A program made the position numbers and the translations under genes. From the NCBI RefSeq assembly GCF_030519355.1, contig NZ_JAUMKC010000005.1, positions 1-64,000 on the forward strand: a DNA stretch of 64,000 nucleotides, in the 5' to 3' direction. The notes beneath the pieces are model-generated. The model was given only the letters and a program-made list of their open reading frames with translations. It searched no databases and was not told the origin of the DNA. The stretch comes from Mucilaginibacter sp. L3T2-6. Lineage in GTDB: Bacteria; Bacteroidota; Bacteroidia; Sphingobacteriales; Sphingobacteriaceae. Positions 55,241 to 63,185 of this stretch are shown one piece after another; within the stretch, counting starts at the first letter, position 1, and the number at the start of each line of letters is the position of its first letter.

Positions 55241-55589
55241 CTATAAACCAAACATCATTTGCATGGGTATTTTAATGTTTCCGTTTTCGCCGGTGCGGAC
55301 ATTGGCCACCGCCAGGCAACCGTAAATTGTACGGTTAAATTCTTATTGGCTGCTGCACAGGCCGCCAGTATAAAATTATCAACCGCATCCTGTGGGTGGT
55401 GGCTGCCGCCGGCCGCAATTCAGCCTGCTTCCAGAAATTGTTTACAAACGAGTCGCCATAAGTTTTCTTTAACTTATCAGAAACGATGAAACCCAGCAAA
55501 CAAATGCCGGCCAGGAAAAATCTGACCGGCTTTGCATAAATAACCACTTTAATTGCAGATTTTGTTTTGGGGATAACATTTTGCTTCAT
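55241..55589 (-). pseudogene. Frameshifted small gene
   Basis: The frame from ATG 55589 reads as a protein for about 64 codons, with a membrane helix (FFLAGICLLGF) and DKLKKTYGDSFVNNFWKQAEL, then turns into non-protein-like sequence and stops at 55335. A shift of frame near 55395-55410 restores PQDAVDNFILAACAAANKN, and a second near 55310-55320 gives LAVANVRTGENGNIKI and a stop at 55241. The pieces suit one former ~115-residue protein. Family unknown; sequencing error is possible. Confidence 0.55.
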
Positions 55590-55908
55590 GACAGAGGTAG
55601 GGTTGATCTATTGCTGCATAACTTACAGATTCAAAAAAACGAAAACAACGCCGCCTGGGAAATACCCATTTACAGGTAAATTGCTGATATTGAGATTCTA
55701 TTCTTCCCGAAATGCAGGCAACCGGCGGCAGTGGCTTTTTGAAGTGTGCGTTGGCCTATGGAATATTTTTTGATATGATTTGGTCTTTTGAACCCGTTAC
55801 TATGAAACTACGTTACAGCAGCTTCCGTATATTTTGTAAGCAGAGCCTGTTTAATAATTGTATCTTTGCAACTAACATAAAAGTAATTCTTTAACCAATA
55901 TTATAAAC
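55590..55908. other. Intergenic region before the desaturase
   Basis: No gene. A perfect TAnnTTTG box, TATCTTTG, is at 55861-55868, giving a leader of about 40 nt to the GTG start at 55909. Confidence 0.55.
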
Positions 55909-56643
55909 GTGATTATCCTTATTTTTTTTCTTGCTCATTGGTTTTTGTCGCTGTTTTTTCAGACATTTTTTCTCCACAGGTATGCATCGCACAAAATGTT
56001 CAGTACCCATAAAATCAACGAGCGTATATTCCATTTGCTTACATTTATCTGCCAGGGCTCTTCGTATTTGAACCCGAGAGCTTATGCTATAATGCACCGT
56101 GAGCATCATGCCTACAGCGACACCGAGAAAGATCCGCATTCTCCGTACTTTTTTAAAGATGTTTTCCAGATGATGTGGCGTACAGCCCAGAGCTATAAGC
56201 TTTATGAAAAGCGCCTTAAGGAGCCTGATGCGCAATTTAAGGGCAATTACCCCGAATGGCGCATACTGGACTATTGGGGCTCAACTTATATGTCGCGTAT
56301 TTTGTTCGGAGTTTTTTACGTGGTATTTTATATATTTTTTGCAACACACTGGTGGATGTTTTTGTTACTCCCTATCCACTTTTTAATGGGGCCAATACAC
56401 GGCGCTATCGTAAACTGGTGCGGCCACAAATACGGTTATGCAAACTTTGATAATGGCGACAAATCAAAAAACTCTACCCCTTTTGATTTTTTAATGCTTG
56501 GCGAGCTGTTCCAGAACAATCATCATAAAAGGCCAAACAACGCTAATTTTGCGGCAAGGTGGTTTGAATTAGACCCGGTTTATCCCATCATGAGGCTAAT
56601 GCACTGGGTAAGGCTGATAAGATTGAGGGAAGCGTATTTATAG
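55909..56643 (+). CDS. Membrane fatty-acid desaturase
   Basis: 244 residues starting at GTG 55909. The three iron-binding His clusters of acyl-CoA desaturases are present: HRYASH, HREHHAYSD and NNHHKRPNN. Four membrane helices are visible. It likely introduces double bonds into membrane fatty acids, with an electron donor encoded elsewhere. A TATCTTTG promoter precedes it. It converges on the second DUF2911 gene. Confidence 0.9.
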   Translation: MIILIFFLAHWFLSLFFQTFFLHRYASHKMFSTHKINERIFHLLTFICQGSSYLNPRAYAIMHREHHAYSDTEKDPHSPYFFKDVFQMMWRTAQSYKLYEKRLKEPDAQFKGNYPEWRILDYWGSTYMSRILFGVFYVVFYIFFATHWWMFLLLPIHFLMGPIHGAIVNWCGHKYGYANFDNGDKSKNSTPFDFLMLGELFQNNHHKRPNNANFAARWFELDPVYPIMRLMHWVRLIRLREAYL

Positions 56644-56703
56644 TATAAGGCAGAAGCCGGAGTAATTGATGTAATCTGTCAGAACTGATTGCTGTTTAAA
56701 TAT

Positions 56704-56735
56704 AAATGGCCCGGCGAAATCGCCGGGCCATTTTA
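56704..56735. terminator. Bidirectional terminator between desaturase and DUF2911
   Basis: A 14-bp arm (56704-56717) pairs fully with 56720-56733, core GGCCCGGCG. A-tract on the left and T-tract on the right allow use from both sides. Confidence 0.85.
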
Positions 56736-56772
56736 GTATACGGAAGTTCCGTAAGTAATCTCTCAGATCCGC

Positions 56773-57630
56773 TTACTCCCGGCTGGCTTTCGCCATATCA
56801 ATTACAGCCTGGTTAAGCCTTACATATTCGTCGTCATTGGTGGCCTTTGCAAGTTCCACGCCTTTTTGGGCAGCCTTGATGGCGGCTGCCTTATCGCCGG
56901 TTTTCAGCCGGATACGGGCTTCCCATAGCCTGAACCAGGGGCTTTCGGGCTCAACCTTTTCCGCCTCCAGCGCCCAGCCGAGCGCTTTTTTCAGATCCTT
57001 ATTATTTTCGTAATAGTATTGTATCGCATTAAAATAATAAGGCTTGCGGTCGCCTTTCATCAGTTGATCAATGTTCGCTGTAATTTTAGCATCGTCATCA
57101 GTAGCAAGCTTAATATACACCGACGCATGGTCCCAAACCAGGTGCAGTTCAGCAGAATGTGTAGTTACATCGGCAAACTGTATAGTAAAACTTTCACGTT
57201 TCTCGGCCCGATAGGTCGATTTTACCTTTACCCGCAGAATATCATCGGCTTGTTTGTAACTATACGCGCCCCATTGCTTAGCCGTTTTGTTTAATATGAT
57301 GGTCCATTCATCCTTTTCGGGAATAGTGAACAGCGCGTAGGTACCAGCTTTAACACTATGCCCCTCAAAAAAGATGTTTTCTGTAAAAGTAATAGTAGTA
57401 GCCGCATTTGCCCCGGTGCGCCAAACCTGGCCATAGGGATTTATCCCCCCAAATATCACGCGGCCTTTCACGCTTGGCCTTGAGTACGTTATGGTGATTT
57501 TACCAAGCCCAAAATCCTGTATAATAGTTTGCGTAGGGCTGGCTTCAGGTATACGGGGAGCCTGAGCTTCGGCATTTAAACAGACTGCACTAAGCAGCAA
57601 TGCAAATACAAATGCGTAACACTTTGTCAT
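56773..57630 (-). CDS. DUF2911 protein with C-terminal TPR-like region (copy 2)
   Basis: 285 residues with a signal peptide (ending LNAEAQ). The DUF2911 domain has QDFGLGKITITYSRP, GGINPYGQVWRTGANAAT and ALFTIPEKDEWTIILN; the C-terminal part is helical with LKKALGWALEAEKVEP. It matches the copy at 26084 in plan and in most motifs, so both come from one duplication. No function is known. Confidence 0.88.
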   Translation of the reverse strand: MTKCYAFVFALLLSAVCLNAEAQAPRIPEASPTQTIIQDFGLGKITITYSRPSVKGRVIFGGINPYGQVWRTGANAATTITFTENIFFEGHSVKAGTYALFTIPEKDEWTIILNKTAKQWGAYSYKQADDILRVKVKSTYRAEKRESFTIQFADVTTHSAELHLVWDHASVYIKLATDDDAKITANIDQLMKGDRKPYYFNAIQYYYENNKDLKKALGWALEAEKVEPESPWFRLWEARIRLKTGDKAAAIKAAQKGVELAKATNDDEYVRLNQAVIDMAKASRE

Positions 57631-58022
57631 ATCGATAATAATTTTTTGCTTCGCTTAACTGGACATTTTAGAAACCGGACACTGCGCCAGGATAATTGGG
57701 GTCAGAAAATCCTGTGCAAAGTTAAATAAACGGTTTAAACTTATAAATTGTATACGCGGTTTATCTCCCTTATTTTCTTAGACTATAGTTGGCAGAAAAA
57801 GTAAAGTCTATAAAAAAATAAAAGCCCCCCACACTTGCTGCGGGGGACTTTCAACCTAAACCTTATCACAATTGAACTGGTGAGTGCCAGTCCCGATAGT
57901 AACTAATCAATCGCCGTGCCAAATCTTTGAGATACTCCGTAAATTTTCTTTAAACTATTATATTTCCTATTAAGCAACCCTGCCAAAACCCAAAATGTGT
58001 ATCAAACAGTAAATACTGTGTT
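57631..58022. other. Gap holding a candidate small RNA
   Basis: Apart from the small RNA candidate (57812-57900, minus strand), a dyad AGACT...AGTCT lies at about 57780-57809 and ACAGTA AA TACTGT near 58006-58019. No protein gene. Confidence 0.4.
57812..57900 (-). ncRNA. Candidate ~90-nt small RNA
   Basis: On the minus strand a hairpin ACTGG CACTCA CCAGT is followed by a strong terminator hairpin (AAGTCCCCC with GGGGGGCTT) and a TTTTATTTTTTTA tail ending at 57812. About 12 nt upstream lies TTGGCACGGCGATTGA, which has sigma-54 GG-N10-spacing but GA in place of the usual GC. Alternatively it is the 3' untranslated region of the 58023 gene. Confidence 0.45.
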
Positions 58023-58538
58023 TTATTTTTTAGACAGTAATTGACCTGCATTCTTACGGCGAAGGTATTTATCAAACAGGTATAACCCTAAAACCACATC
58101 GAAAAACATAAATCCCTCTACCAGCGGTTTGGAGATATGAGTGTTTACTTGTGGTAATTTAACATTCACGGATACTTTTGACACAATGTCAGGAACCTTT
58201 GCTGACGAAATGTCCATTTGGGATAGCGCATATACCAGGAACCCGGTAAGGCTTACCACAAAAAACAGTACTATCCCTAAAATTATACGTTTGTTTACCC
58301 TGGTTTTTAATGGCACCATGGCTTCCTGGGTGCGAATAGCCTCAATTACGTTATAAGTAAACGCCATTGACGGCTCGTCCAGTTCCATCGCAGCAAATTC
58401 TTTGTCAAAGGCCAGCAACTCCTGGTATTTTAAGCGCACCGATTCATCGCTTGCGATGAGCCTGCTGATATTCTGCATGTCTTCCGGCGTGCATGTCCCA
58501 TCTATGTAACTCCAAAGTTTTTCCTCAATCGTATTCAT
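58023..58538 (-). CDS. Anti-sigma-like membrane protein
   Basis: 171 residues. The N-terminus LWSYIDGTCTPEDMQNISRLI...LLAFDKEFAAM looks like an anti-sigma zinc-less domain with an extended helix, and a membrane helix sits at about 86-106 (IILGIVLFFVVSLTGFLVYAL). A second hydrophobic segment near 145-160 is seen. The gene overlaps the ECF sigma by 4 nt (ATGA), the normal sigma/anti-sigma arrangement. Binding to that sigma factor is inferred. Confidence 0.75.
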   Translation of the reverse strand: MNTIEEKLWSYIDGTCTPEDMQNISRLIASDESVRLKYQELLAFDKEFAAMELDEPSMAFTYNVIEAIRTQEAMVPLKTRVNKRIILGIVLFFVVSLTGFLVYALSQMDISSAKVPDIVSKVSVNVKLPQVNTHISKPLVEGFMFFDVVLGLYLFDKYLRRKNAGQLLSKK

Positions 58539-59116
58539 ATCAGTTCCTTTGCTTCATGTTTTAAATTACGCTCCAGCTTTTCTTTTAAACGCTGGCGCGC
58601 CCTGAATAATTTTACCTTCACCGTATTCGCCTCCATTCCCAGCGCCTGCGCAATTTCCTCCAGCGATTGCTCTCCTTTATAAAAAAGGGTAATTATAGCG
58701 GCATCGTCCGGCAGAAGCTGCTCAATAGCCTGGCTAAGGTAAAACGACCGCGATTTATTTTCGGCATTATTTACGTCATAAACCGATGCCTGGCTTTCTA
58801 CCTGTATAAAAGTGCCTTCGTCGTCTATCGAGTCTGTATCCACCCTCTTTTTCCTTAAAAACGTCATGGCTGTAGTATATACTATACTGTACAGCCATGT
58901 AGTAAACTTGGCATGCCCCTGGAATGATGCCAACGACCGGTAGACTTTCACAAAGCAATCCTGCGCTATTTCTTCAGCGTCTTCACGGCTTTTCGCATAG
59001 CGCATCGCCAGCGTAAATACAAATCGCTGGTGCCGCTTAACCAAATCGGCATACGCCGCCTGATTGCCCGCCAGTACCTGTTCAATCAATTCGATATCTG
59101 AAAGCTTGCTTTGCAT
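58535..59116 (-). CDS. ECF RNA polymerase sigma factor
   Basis: 193 residues. Region 2 contains LVKRHQRFVFTLAMRYAKSREDAEEIAQDCFVK and KFTTWLYSIVYTTAMTFLR. Region 4 contains LLPDDAAIITLFYKGEQSLEEIAQALGMEANTVKVKLFRARQRL. It is first gene of the pair with the anti-sigma protein. No palindromic autoregulation site is obvious upstream. Confidence 0.92.
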   Translation of the reverse strand: MQSKLSDIELIEQVLAGNQAAYADLVKRHQRFVFTLAMRYAKSREDAEEIAQDCFVKVYRSLASFQGHAKFTTWLYSIVYTTAMTFLRKKRVDTDSIDDEGTFIQVESQASVYDVNNAENKSRSFYLSQAIEQLLPDDAAIITLFYKGEQSLEEIAQALGMEANTVKVKLFRARQRLKEKLERNLKHEAKELI

Positions 59117-59306
59117 CTTCTAACCCTTCTGACTACACTTCTTCCCCGCAGGTTACAGCTGTATATAAAGATAGTTGTTCAAAATTAATTGTAGTGTTGT
59201 GCCGGCCGTAAAAAGTTATATCAATTTAAAAAAAGGCCATCTAACAATACAACTTCCCAACTTTAAAACATTTCAACTCCACGCTTGCTATCCATTATAT
59301 AATAAT

Positions 59307-59314
59307 TATTTTTG
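59307..59314 (+). promoter_or_regulatory. -7 box of the symporter operon
   Basis: TATTTTTG, a TAnnTTTG match, 21 nt before the ATG at 59336. It supports the shorter first gene. Confidence 0.55.
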
Positions 59315-59335
59315 CAGCATAACATTCTCTGTATC

Positions 59336-59524
59336 ATGAAACATCACGAAGAAGAAAAAAATATCGATTCATTATACTACCTTATCGGCATGCTTGCCGG
59401 CCTTGCAAGCGGTGTGGTTATCGATAAAACCTTAATACTGATACCTATATTAGGCGTTGTGGGCCTGCTTTTTGCCGGGTTTTTCCTGAACGTTTTTGTA
59501 AGGGGCCGTGGCAGCAAAGCCTGA
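59336..59524 (+). CDS. Small two-helix membrane protein
   Basis: 62 residues from the ATG at 59336; the frame opens at 59312 but the promoter box 59307-59314 makes an upstream start impossible. A hydrophilic N-terminus (MKHHEEEKNIDSLYY) precedes two membrane helices (LIGMLAGLASGVVI and ILIPILGVVGLLFAGFFLNVFV). It resembles AtpZ/AtpI-like small proteins only loosely. It overlaps the following 42-residue gene by 17 nt in another frame, so the two are coupled. Confidence 0.6.
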   Translation: MKHHEEEKNIDSLYYLIGMLAGLASGVVIDKTLILIPILGVVGLLFAGFFLNVFVRGRGSKA

Positions 59525-59636
59525 TCCCGAACTGCCATCGTTCATACGCAGCTGGAACCAGTTTTATGGCATTGTAGCCGGCTGGCTGGTTTTTCTAATC
59601 CTTATTTTTTCGCTCATTACCTTTTACCTTGAATGA
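59508..59636 (+). CDS. 42-residue single-helix membrane protein
   Basis: Reads from GTG 59508: VAAKPDPELPSFIRSW, then NQFYGIVAGWLVFLILIFSLI, one membrane helix. It overlaps the previous gene by 17 nt and the symporter start by 4 nt (ATGA), so its frame is under coupling constraints. Small partner proteins of this size occur beside some sodium:solute symporters, for example YhdT with PanF. A role as accessory subunit of the symporter is inferred from this arrangement only. Confidence 0.65.
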   Translation: MAAKPDPELPSFIRSWNQFYGIVAGWLVFLILIFSLITFYLE

Positions 59637-61345
59637 GCTTAACCGACTGGATAGTTCTTGGCGCTACCTTGCTTACCATCATCATATACGGTGTATGGAA
59701 AAGCGGCAGCAATAAAAATATCGACCAGTTTTTAATGGGTGGCCGCTCGCTCAAGTGGTACCACGTCGGGCTTTCTGTTATGGCCACGCAGGCCAGCGCC
59801 ATTACTTTCCTGTCGGCTCCGGGCCAGGCTTATTCTGACGGGATGCGGTTTGTGCAGTTTTATTTCGGCCTGCCCCTGGCCATGATTGTGCTGTGCATAA
59901 CATTTGTGCCCATTTTCCATAAACTGAAGGTCTATACCGCTTACGAGTTTTTGGAAAACCGCTTCGATCTGAAAACACGGGCGCTTACTTCGTTTTTATT
60001 TCTGGTACAACGCGGCTTGTCAACGGGTATTACCATCTATGCACCTTCAATCATATTATCAACCATCCTCAACATCAATACCGTTTATACCACGCTGTTT
60101 ATCGGCGGATTGGTGATATTTTATACTGTTTATGGCGGTACAAGGGCTGTTTCGTACACCCAGACATTGCAAATGAGCATCATTTTCCTGGGAATGTTTT
60201 TTGCCGGAGTGTTGGTAGTTCATTTGTTACCTGATGGGGTTGGCTTTGTTAAAGCAGTAAAACTGGCCGGCAAAATGGGCAAGATGAATGTGGTGGATTG
60301 GAAATTCGATCCGAACAACCGCTACAACATCTGGAGCGGGCTGATAGGCGGCTTCTTCCTGCAGCTTTCTTACTTTGGTACCGACCAAAGCCAGGTTGGC
60401 CGCTACCTTACCGGAAGCTCGGTTGGCCAAAGCCGGATGGGTTTGATTATGAACGGTTTGCTTAAAATACCGATGCAGTTTTTAATCCTGCTGATAGGTA
60501 TCCTGGTTTTTGCCTTTTACCAGTTTAACCGGGCGCCTATGTTCTTTAACCGTTACGAGGTTGAACAGGTGAAACAAAGCAGCTACGCAGGACAGTACAA
60601 TGAACTGGAAAACCAATACAACGCTGCCTTTCAAGAACGTAAAAACAAAACCGGCGATTTAATCAAGGCTTTCGACAGCCATAGCCCCGAACAAATAGCC
60701 CGCGCAAAAGATGCGCTGAAACTGGCAGATAAGCAATCCGCTGATATCCGTGCCGAGGCTATCGGCGTAATGAAAAAGAACAATGCCAAAGCCAACGAAG
60801 ATGACACCAACTATGTGTTTTTGAATTTTGTTACCCATTACCTGCCGCGTGGGTTAATTGGGTTGCTGGTAGCTATTGTATTTCTCGCCTCCATGGGCTC
60901 TACGGCAAGCGCGCTTAATTCGCTTGCCTCCACCAGCGTCGTTGATATTTATAAACGCATAATCAATCCCGGCGCCAATGAGCAGAATTACCTGCTGGCG
61001 TCGCGTTTAGCTACAATATTCTGGGGCGTAGTGTGCGTGGCCATGGCGCTTTATGCAAGCAAAGTTGGTAACTTGCTGGAGTATGTAAACAAGCTGGGGT
61101 CTTTTATTTATGGCACCATACTCGGTGTTTTTATAGTAGCCTTTTATCTCAAAAAGATAAGAGGGGCCGCGGTATTTACAGCTGCTGTAATAACAGAGGC
61201 TATCATCTGCATACTGGGTTTTACTGATAAGGTAGCTTACTTGTGGCTGAACGCGATTGGGTGCATATTGGTGATTTTTATAGCGGCGTTGCTAAATCCC
61301 TTTATGTCAAAACCCAAACCAGTATTAAGGGCCCCGGAGAATTAG
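59633..61345 (+). CDS. Sodium:solute symporter (SSS family)
   Basis: 570 residues with about 13 membrane helices. VTIIYG-like region LTIIIYGVWKSG, GQAYSDGMRFVQFYFGLPLAM, GGTRAVSYTQTLQMSIIFLG and FGTDQSQVGRYLTGSS are family segments, the last being the SSS sodium-site region. An insert of about 80 hydrophilic residues (about 315-395, YNELENQYNAAFQER and following) probably forms a cytoplasmic or periplasmic coiled coil. The solute is not readable. Its start overlaps the 42-residue gene by 4 nt. Confidence 0.92.
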   Translation: MSLTDWIVLGATLLTIIIYGVWKSGSNKNIDQFLMGGRSLKWYHVGLSVMATQASAITFLSAPGQAYSDGMRFVQFYFGLPLAMIVLCITFVPIFHKLKVYTAYEFLENRFDLKTRALTSFLFLVQRGLSTGITIYAPSIILSTILNINTVYTTLFIGGLVIFYTVYGGTRAVSYTQTLQMSIIFLGMFFAGVLVVHLLPDGVGFVKAVKLAGKMGKMNVVDWKFDPNNRYNIWSGLIGGFFLQLSYFGTDQSQVGRYLTGSSVGQSRMGLIMNGLLKIPMQFLILLIGILVFAFYQFNRAPMFFNRYEVEQVKQSSYAGQYNELENQYNAAFQERKNKTGDLIKAFDSHSPEQIARAKDALKLADKQSADIRAEAIGVMKKNNAKANEDDTNYVFLNFVTHYLPRGLIGLLVAIVFLASMGSTASALNSLASTSVVDIYKRIINPGANEQNYLLASRLATIFWGVVCVAMALYASKVGNLLEYVNKLGSFIYGTILGVFIVAFYLKKIRGAAVFTAAVITEAIICILGFTDKVAYLWLNAIGCILVIFIAALLNPFMSKPKPVLRAPEN

Positions 61346-61394
61346 GATATGTTATAAACCTTTTTTCTCAAATAGAGATAATGGTATCTCGGTC

Positions 61395-61808
61395 TTAAAA
61401 CGCTCTTTTCTCCATCCACGACTGCAGCAGGATCACCGCCGAAACTGTATCCACCAGCTCTTTATTTCTTCTGTCCATTTTTTTTACTCCGCCCTGTAAA
61501 ATGGCTGCCGATGCCATTTTTGAGGTAAAGCGCTCATCCAGCATCTCTACAGGAATATCAGGGAAAGTCTTGTTTAACAGGTTTACAAAACCTTTTACAT
61601 GTATGGCCGATTGGGAGGGAGTATTGTCCATTTGCTTGGGCTCGCCTACAATAAAGCGCTCCACCTGTTCGGTTTGGAAGTATTTTTTAAGGTAATCGAT
61701 AATTTTGTTCGGATGGATGGTATCCAACCCGGTAGCTATGATTTGCATCGGGTCGGTAACGGCAATGCCGATGCGCTTGGTGCCATAATCGAAGGCCATG
61801 ATTCTCAT
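61395..61808 (-). CDS. ruvX: YqgF-type Holliday junction resolvase
   Basis: 137 residues. The first strand with the catalytic Asp reads IMAFDYGTKRIGIAV; VGEPKQMDNTPSQ and the C-terminal DERFTSK are family motifs. YqgF/RuvX is a nuclease involved in rRNA processing and recombination. It is convergent with the symporter gene. Confidence 0.94.
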   Translation of the reverse strand: MRIMAFDYGTKRIGIAVTDPMQIIATGLDTIHPNKIIDYLKKYFQTEQVERFIVGEPKQMDNTPSQSAIHVKGFVNLLNKTFPDIPVEMLDERFTSKMASAAILQGGVKKMDRRNKELVDTVSAVILLQSWMEKRAF

Positions 61809-62034
61809 GCGTTATTAGAGATTAAAGACCAGAGATCAGAAATTGGTTTTTGCATGATGAATAGCATTCGCATGGCCAAAGATACTGCAAACAGTTTAAT
61901 TCATGTTATCGTCCCATCGTCAGACTTTTCAAATTCAACGCATAATTGTAAAAAATGCGTTTGATTTCGGGTCTCATGTCTCAAATCTTATATCTCGCAT
62001 CTAAATTCTCGTATCTATTCCCTAATTTGCACCA

Positions 62035-63183
62035 ATGCAGTTTAAGCACATAGTAGGACAGGATGCAATAAAGCAACGCTTGATAACTTCGGTAAAAGAA
62101 AACCGGGTTAGCCACGCGCAGCTGTTTTTGGGCCCCGGCGGCTCGGGAAGTCTGCCGCTGGCGGTGGCTTATGCGCAATATTTATCGTGCGAGAACAGGC
62201 TGGAAGATGATTCCTGCGGCGAATGTGCGTCATGCCGCAAGTATCAAAAACTGATGCACCCCGATCTGCATTTTTCGTACCCGTTCTTTGCCAAACATAA
62301 GGAAGACACCGCTATTACATTTATTGAGCAATGGCGCGAGGCCTTTACAACCAACCCCTATTTAAATCTGGATACCTGGCGCGATTACCTGGATGCCGAA
62401 AATAAGCAGGCCAATATTAATATTGCAGAGTGCCACCAGATCATCAAGAAATTAAGCTTTAAGCCCTTTGAGTCTGCTTATAAAATATTAATTCTCTGGC
62501 TCCCCGAATACCTGGACAAAGAAGGTAATGCACTGCTGAAAATTATTGAAGAACCCCAACCTAATACGCTGTTTATTTTGGTGGCTCAAAACCAGGACCA
62601 AATACTGAACACCATCCTGAGCCGTACGCAGCTGATGAAAATTCCGCCACTTGAGATGGAGGAAATAAAGGCACACCTGGTTCAGCAGCATAACCAAACG
62701 GAGGACTCCGCTGCCGAAATAGCGTATTTAAGCAACGGCAGCCTTACCGACGCCATCAGCATGCTGCAGCTGGACAACAGGGGCTATCATACACAATTTG
62801 TACAATGGCTGCGGCTTTGCTTTGCCAACAAGGGGCTGGAAGTGATGAATTTTGCGGATCAGATTGCCAAAATGGGGCGTGAAAACCAAAAGAACTTTTT
62901 AAGATACGGAATAAGCTTTTTACGGGAGTGCTGCCTGCTGCTGTCAGGCGCCGGCAGCCTGGTACACCTGCCGGCAGCAGAGCTGGATACTGCCGAAAAA
63001 ATGACCAAAGTGATGATTGTTGAGGAGGCGGAGGCCATTGTTGCAGAGCTGGAAAAAGCACACTATCACGTGGAAAGGAACGGTAACCCCAAAATATTAT
63101 TTTTAGATGTATCTTTACAGATTATAAAAATACTAAGTTTTAAAACGATCCGCCAGGAGCGGGCCCAATATATGCCAAATTAA
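62035..63183 (+). CDS. holB: DNA polymerase III delta' subunit-like
   Basis: 382 residues. AAA+ fold with a zinc module CGECASCRKYQKL and the sensor region LSRTQLMKIPPL. The P-loop position reads GPGGSGSLPLA, without the Lys of Walker A, so it should not bind ATP by itself, as in delta' of the clamp loader. LPEYLDKEGNALLKIIEEPQPNTLFIL is also typical. It is followed after 2 nt by ricT, a gene order seen in other Bacteroidota. Confidence 0.9.
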   Translation: MQFKHIVGQDAIKQRLITSVKENRVSHAQLFLGPGGSGSLPLAVAYAQYLSCENRLEDDSCGECASCRKYQKLMHPDLHFSYPFFAKHKEDTAITFIEQWREAFTTNPYLNLDTWRDYLDAENKQANINIAECHQIIKKLSFKPFESAYKILILWLPEYLDKEGNALLKIIEEPQPNTLFILVAQNQDQILNTILSRTQLMKIPPLEMEEIKAHLVQQHNQTEDSAAEIAYLSNGSLTDAISMLQLDNRGYHTQFVQWLRLCFANKGLEVMNFADQIAKMGRENQKNFLRYGISFLRECCLLLSGAGSLVHLPAAELDTAEKMTKVMIVEEAEAIVAELEKAHYHVERNGNPKILFLDVSLQIIKILSFKTIRQERAQYMPN

Positions 63184-63185
63184 TT

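Noticed and set aside
58004..58022. Hairpin ACAGTA-AA-TACTGT followed by TTTTATTTTTT on the plus strand
   Set aside because: Only a 6-bp A/T-rich stem, and there is no plus-strand gene for it to terminate.
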